From: an uncultured Parvularculaceae bacterium
GTDB taxonomy: Bacteria; Pseudomonadota; Alphaproteobacteria; Caulobacterales; Parvularculaceae
Length of the DNA: 9,268 bases
Direction of reading: 5' to 3'
Assembly (NCBI GenBank): GCA_947259815.1
Contig: CAMYNO010000246.1
Span: 1-9,268, forward strand
The stretch's first letter is position 1; each line of letters starts with the position of its first letter. Under the pieces are notes generated by a model. It searched no databases and was not told the origin of the DNA. It was given only the letters and a program-made list of their open reading frames with translations. Position numbers and translations under genes: made by a program. Below are positions 6,008-9,268 of the stretch, in pieces.

Positions 6008-6037
6008 ACGTTAGTGTACGTCGTTTTGGAACGTCAA
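6008..6037 (-). promoter_or_regulatory. Candidate promoter of the antisense small gene
   Basis: On the minus strand, TTGACG (6037-6032) is a close match to the housekeeping -35 box. It is followed after 18 bases by TAACGT (6013-6008), a weaker -10 candidate. Transcription would begin near base 6001, giving a leader of about 40 bases. The -35 box is convincing; the -10 box is only fair. Confidence 0.4.
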
Positions 6038-6140
6038 TGTTCAGGGTTAATTTCCTTGCGGAAAGCTGCACATTTTAAGCGGCAATTCCCCAAAGGGGAT
6101 ATGGGCGTCGGCGCGGTACAGGCATAAGCTGTAAAATCAT

Positions 6141-7463
6141 ATGAACCTTTCTCATTTCATCGACCGGCGCAAAAATCCCAAGGGCAAGTCCCTTGGCAAT
6201 CGTCAGCGTTTCCTGAAGCGGGCGCGGGCGCAGATTAAAGAGGCGGTCAATAAATCCCTGCGCGACCGCTCACTGAAGGAAATCGACAAGGGCGAAAAAA
6301 TTTCGATCCCGTCCAGACCTACGGCGGAACCGCGCTTTCGTCTGGACCCGGAAAAAGGTCAACGCGAGGCTGTCCATCCCGGCAATAAGGAATTCGGCCA
6401 GGGCGACAAGATCAAGAAGCCGCCCAAGGGCGCTGGCAAGGGGAAGGGCAAGAAGGCCTCGACTGACGGTGATTCCGAAGACAGTTTCCAGTTCACGCTG
6501 ACCCAGGACGAATTTCTCGACATCTTTTTCGAAGATCTTGAGCTTCCCAATCTCGTCAAACGGTCGCTGAAGGAGATCAAGGCCTATGCCTTTAAGCGGG
6601 CGGGGATCACGGTCGCCGGTTCGCCGACAAACATGAATCTGGTGCGCACCATGCGCAACGCTCCTGGCCGTCGCCTCGCGCTGCGTCGTCCGTCAACGAA
6701 AGAGATCAATGCGCTCAAAGAGCGTCTGTTTGAGCTGGAGCGGATTGCGCAACCCGACGAAGGCCAGATCGCCGAGAAGAAAGATATCCTCGCAAAACTT
6801 GAAAAGATGGAGGCGCGCAGACGCTGGGCGCCGTATATCGACCCGCTGGATGTGCGCTATAATGCTTATGAGCCGACGCCGGTGGAAACGACGGCCGCGG
6901 TCATGTTCTGCCTGATGGATGTGTCCGGCTCCATGGGCGAGCGTGAGAAAGACCTCGCCAAGCGGTTCTACATGCTGCTCTATCTCTTCCTTAAGCGCCG
7001 TTACGAGCGCGTCGAAGTTGTCTTCATTCGCCATACCCATCACGCTGAAGAAGTGGATGAGGAAACCTTCTTTTACTCGCGCCAGTCTGGTGGGACGGTG
7101 GTTTCGACTGCGCTCGATAAAATGCTGGAAGTGCAAAAGGACCGCTTCCCGGCGCATGAGTGGAATATTTATGTGGCGCAGGCGTCAGACGGCTTCACCC
7201 AGTCCGGCGATGCGAAAGCATGCGTAGATCTTCTGCAAAATGACGTCATGCCAATCAGTCAGTATTACGCCTATATCGAAATCCTAGATGAGCGTGAGCT
7301 GGAAGTTTTTTCATCGGATGACAGCGGCGCGGAGCTATGGCGCGCCTATCGCACCTTCGCCCCGGCCTGGCCGAATTTCGCGCAGACGCGGATCGCGCGA
7401 CCGCAGGATATATTCCCTGTGTTCCGCGAGCTGTTCGCCAAGAACAAGCGGGAGGCGGCGTGA
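6141..7463 (+). CDS. yeaH: YeaH/YhbH family (DUF444) VWA-like protein
   Basis: A full-length 440-residue DUF444 protein, the partner encoded beside PrkA in many bacteria. The N-terminus FIDRRKNPKGKSLGNRQRFLK is the family's hallmark opening and supports the ATG at 6141. The segment is followed by PSRPTAEPRF and VHPGNKEFGQGD and then a Lys/Gly-rich linker (about residues 92-105). The C-terminal half is a von Willebrand A-like domain. It has a MIDAS-type metal site DVSGS at 260-264, a threonine at 319 (SGGTVVS) and Asp350 in QASDG, so metal binding looks intact. The conserved end IFPVFRELF is present. It is cytoplasmic; its exact function is unknown, and a scaffold or regulator role for PrkA is an inference. 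The start lacks a clear Shine-Dalgarno sequence. The 515-base gap from prkA holds an opposite-strand gene, so yeaH may have its own promoter, which I could not identify. Confidence 0.96.
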   Translation: MNLSHFIDRRKNPKGKSLGNRQRFLKRARAQIKEAVNKSLRDRSLKEIDKGEKISIPSRPTAEPRFRLDPEKGQREAVHPGNKEFGQGDKIKKPPKGAGKGKGKKASTDGDSEDSFQFTLTQDEFLDIFFEDLELPNLVKRSLKEIKAYAFKRAGITVAGSPTNMNLVRTMRNAPGRRLALRRPSTKEINALKERLFELERIAQPDEGQIAEKKDILAKLEKMEARRRWAPYIDPLDVRYNAYEPTPVETTAAVMFCLMDVSGSMGEREKDLAKRFYMLLYLFLKRRYERVEVVFIRHTHHAEEVDEETFFYSRQSGGTVVSTALDKMLEVQKDRFPAHEWNIYVAQASDGFTQSGDAKACVDLLQNDVMPISQYYAYIEILDERELEVFSSDDSGAELWRAYRTFAPAWPNFAQTRIARPQDIFPVFRELFAKNKREAA

Positions 7464-7488
7464 TGTCTTTGCTCTCTGTCCCGCTCTT

Positions 7489-7559
7489 CCCGGCCAAAGC
7501 CGGGATCCATAGTCGCTTTCTCCGGCGTTTATCGCCCTGGACCCCGGCTTTCGCCGGGG
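7489..7559. repeat. REP-like palindromic pair between yeaH and spoVR
   Basis: Two hairpins face each other. CCCGGC-CAAA-GCCGGG lies at 7489-7504 and CCCCGGC-TTTC-GCCGGGG at 7542-7559. GGGATCCA (7502-7509) and TGGACCCC (7538-7545) are near-perfect inverted copies, making the whole 71 bases an imperfect palindrome. This is the familiar proteobacterial intergenic repeat that yields PAKAGIH and WTPAFAGE when translated. It fills most of the 117-base gap between two co-oriented genes, so it is probably transcribed. There it could stabilise the upstream message or alter the yeaH to spoVR expression ratio. Confidence 0.8.
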
Positions 7560-7580
7560 AGAACGGTTGAAAGGGCGAAA

Positions 7581-9086
7581 ATGTCTGAAACGCTCGCTAA
7601 ATCCTCACTCATCTTCGACACCGCCGATTGGGATTTTGAGACCCTGCAAAGTGCGCTCGATGCGATTGAGGATATTGCACTCAACGACCTTGAGCTTGAT
7701 ATTTATCCCAACCAGATCGAGATCATCTCCTCGGAACAGATGCTGGACGCCTATTCCAGCCATGGCATGCCGCTGATGTATAAGCATTGGTCGTTCGGCA
7801 AGCATTTCGCCCGCGACCAGACCATGTATCAAAAGGGATATTCCGGCCTCGCCTATGAGATCGTGATTAATTCCAACCCCTGCATTGCCTATCTCATGGA
7901 AGAAAACACCATGACCATGCAGGCGCTGGTCATGGCTCACGCGTCTTTCGGTCATAATCACTTTTTCAAGAATAATTATCTGTTTCGTCAGTGGACGGAT
8001 GCTGACGGCATCCTCTCCTATCTCGACTTCGCCAAGAAATACATCGCCAAATGCGAGGATGAATACGGCTTTGAAGAAGTTGAGGCGATCCTCGACGCCG
8101 CGCACGCCCTGATGGATCAGGGCGTTTTCCGCTATAACCGCCCGCCGCGCCTTTCTGAAGCCGACAAGATGGCGAAGCTTGCCGCACGCGCCAAATATGA
8201 AGAAACGAATTTCAACGATATCTGGCGCACGCTTCCCAATACCGAGGAAGATGAGGAAGAAGCGCAGGAGCGCCAGCTCGAAGTTCGCAACATCAAGCTG
8301 CCCGAAGAAAATCTTCTTTATTTCATCGAAAAAGCGTCGCCGATCTTACGCCCCTGGCAGCGCGAACTGGTGCGGATCGTGCGCAATATCGCACAGTATT
8401 TTTATCCGCAAAAACAGACCAAGGTTATGAACGAAGGCTGCGCCACCTTTGTCCATCACTACATCATGAACGAGCTTTACAATAAGGGGCTTATTGGCGA
8501 AGGCGCGATGATGGAGTTTATGCACTCCCATTCGTCGGTCGTTTTCCAGCCAGATTTTGACGACCCGCGCTATTCCGGCATTAATCCGTATGCCCTCGGC
8601 TTTGCGATGATGGAGGATTTAAAGCGGATATGCGAGGCGCCGACGAAAGAGGACGAAGAGTGGTTCCCCGAAATTGCCGGCTTTGGCGACTGGCGGGCGG
8701 TCCTCAAGGACGCCTGGGCGAATTACCGCGATGAGAGTTTCATTCTGCAATATCTTTCGCCGAAACTGATGCGTGATTTTCGCATGTTCGCGATTGCGGA
8801 TGATTCAGAAGAATCGCATGTGGAGGTGGCGGCGATCCATGATGATCGCGGTTATGCGCGCCTGCGCGAACGGTTATCGGCGATGTACGATCTCGGTATG
8901 CATGAGCCGAATATTCAGGTCGTCGCAGCCGATTTAACTGGCGATCGCATGTTGAAATTGCGCCATGAGGTTCACAATGGTCGAACCCTCAGCAAGGAAA
9001 CCAAGGACGCCGTCATGACCTATGTGGAAACACTGTGGGGTTATGAAGTCGCGCTGGAAGACAGCGAGCCGGAAACCGGGGAATAG
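7581..9086 (+). CDS. spoVR: SpoVR/YcgB family protein
   Basis: A full-length 501-residue SpoVR family protein (YcgB in E. coli is about the same size). Conserved stretches include MPLMYKHWSFGKHF, GLAYEIVINSNPCIAYLMEENT, the His cluster MAHASFGHNHFFKNN (His120, His125, His127) and MNEGCATFVHHYIMNEL (Glu285, His292, His293). The His/Glu residues look like a possible metal site, but that is inference. SpoVR is needed for normal spore cortex in Bacillus subtilis and is linked to starvation or stress in non-sporulating bacteria; its biochemistry is unsettled. There is no signal peptide, so it should be cytoplasmic. A Glu-rich acidic segment (TEEDEEEAQER, about 221-231) separates the two halves. 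The ATG at 7581 is preceded by GAAAGGG at a good distance. It is the last gene of the prkA-yeaH-spoVR module and is followed by a terminator. Confidence 0.96.
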   Translation: MSETLAKSSLIFDTADWDFETLQSALDAIEDIALNDLELDIYPNQIEIISSEQMLDAYSSHGMPLMYKHWSFGKHFARDQTMYQKGYSGLAYEIVINSNPCIAYLMEENTMTMQALVMAHASFGHNHFFKNNYLFRQWTDADGILSYLDFAKKYIAKCEDEYGFEEVEAILDAAHALMDQGVFRYNRPPRLSEADKMAKLAARAKYEETNFNDIWRTLPNTEEDEEEAQERQLEVRNIKLPEENLLYFIEKASPILRPWQRELVRIVRNIAQYFYPQKQTKVMNEGCATFVHHYIMNELYNKGLIGEGAMMEFMHSHSSVVFQPDFDDPRYSGINPYALGFAMMEDLKRICEAPTKEDEEWFPEIAGFGDWRAVLKDAWANYRDESFILQYLSPKLMRDFRMFAIADDSEESHVEVAAIHDDRGYARLRERLSAMYDLGMHEPNIQVVAADLTGDRMLKLRHEVHNGRTLSKETKDAVMTYVETLWGYEVALEDSEPETGE

Positions 9087-9113
9087 TATTCCCGCTCTGG
9101 TTGTGTGACTGCT

Positions 9114-9142
9114 CGCATTCTCGCGTTTAATGCGTATTTTTT
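9114..9142 (+). terminator. Intrinsic terminator of the spoVR transcript
   Basis: CGCATT (9114-9119) pairs perfectly with AATGCG (9129-9134) around a 9-base loop, followed by TA and six T (9137-9142). It begins 27 bases after the spoVR stop and closes the module. Confidence 0.65.
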
Positions 9143-9268
9143 ATGATTGTGAGAGCTTGGCCGCGCCGTATTACAATGCGTAGGCCGCTTAAAACCTGCG
9201 GAATATTTACTCCATTAACTATTCGTGAGAAAGTTTTCCCCTGGGGTGAGGAAAGCGGCGAATGCCGG

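Noticed and set aside
5702..6127. Plus-strand frame of 141 codons in the prkA-yeaH gap
   Set aside because: The product is Arg/His-rich with no domain and crosses the minus-strand terminator, gene and promoter, which together are far better supported.
7463..7570. Frame overlapping the yeaH stop (ATG at 7463) yielding PAKAGIH and WTPAFAGE
   Set aside because: This is the familiar spurious translation of the palindromic repeat at 7489-7559, not a protein.

Overview
The window looks like the chromosome of an alphaproteobacterium. It carries a class I (archaeal-type) lysyl-tRNA synthetase, which is typical of that class, on a moderately GC-rich background with GCG/CGC-rich codon use. The three palindromic intergenic repeats are of kinds often seen in alphaproteobacterial chromosomes. 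I cannot resolve order or genus. I see no rRNA, tRNA, CRISPR array, transposase or phage gene.

Layout. (1) Bases 1-1512 hold the 3' part of a class I lysyl-tRNA synthetase gene, cut by the window's left edge. (2) A hairpin-rich spacer leads to an orphan ParA-type ATPase (1740-2417). (3) A palindromic repeat (2439-2523) and a possible operator palindrome (2607-2620) precede a 70-residue unknown protein (2710-2922) with a strong ribosome binding site. (4) About 750 bases (2923-3672) have no convincing gene. They hold tandem heptamers, a promoter-like box, several hairpins and, 48 bases before prkA, a good intrinsic terminator (3593-3624). This looks like an attenuated leader or a separate small RNA. 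(5) prkA (3673-5625), yeaH/yhbH (6141-7463) and spoVR/ycgB (7581-9086) follow on the same strand and end at an intrinsic terminator (9114-9142). Bases 9143-9268 show no gene start I can support.

The core of the window is the PrkA-YhbH-SpoVR module: an AAA+ protein kinase/protease-like protein, a von Willebrand A-like DUF444 protein, and SpoVR. It is a widely conserved set linked to sporulation in Bacillus and to stationary phase and nitrogen starvation in enterobacteria. Its biochemistry is still poorly understood. All three proteins here are full length with their hallmark motifs intact.

The most unusual local feature lies inside this module. The 515-base gap between prkA and yeaH holds a complete mini-gene on the opposite strand (5819-5962). 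It has its own promoter-like boxes, a 5' leader hairpin, a strong ribosome binding site, a signal-peptide-bearing 47-residue cysteine-containing product and a strong intrinsic terminator (5748-5787). It would be transcribed towards the end of prkA and away from yeaH, so it may split the module into separately controlled parts. The yeaH-spoVR gap contains a different palindromic repeat.
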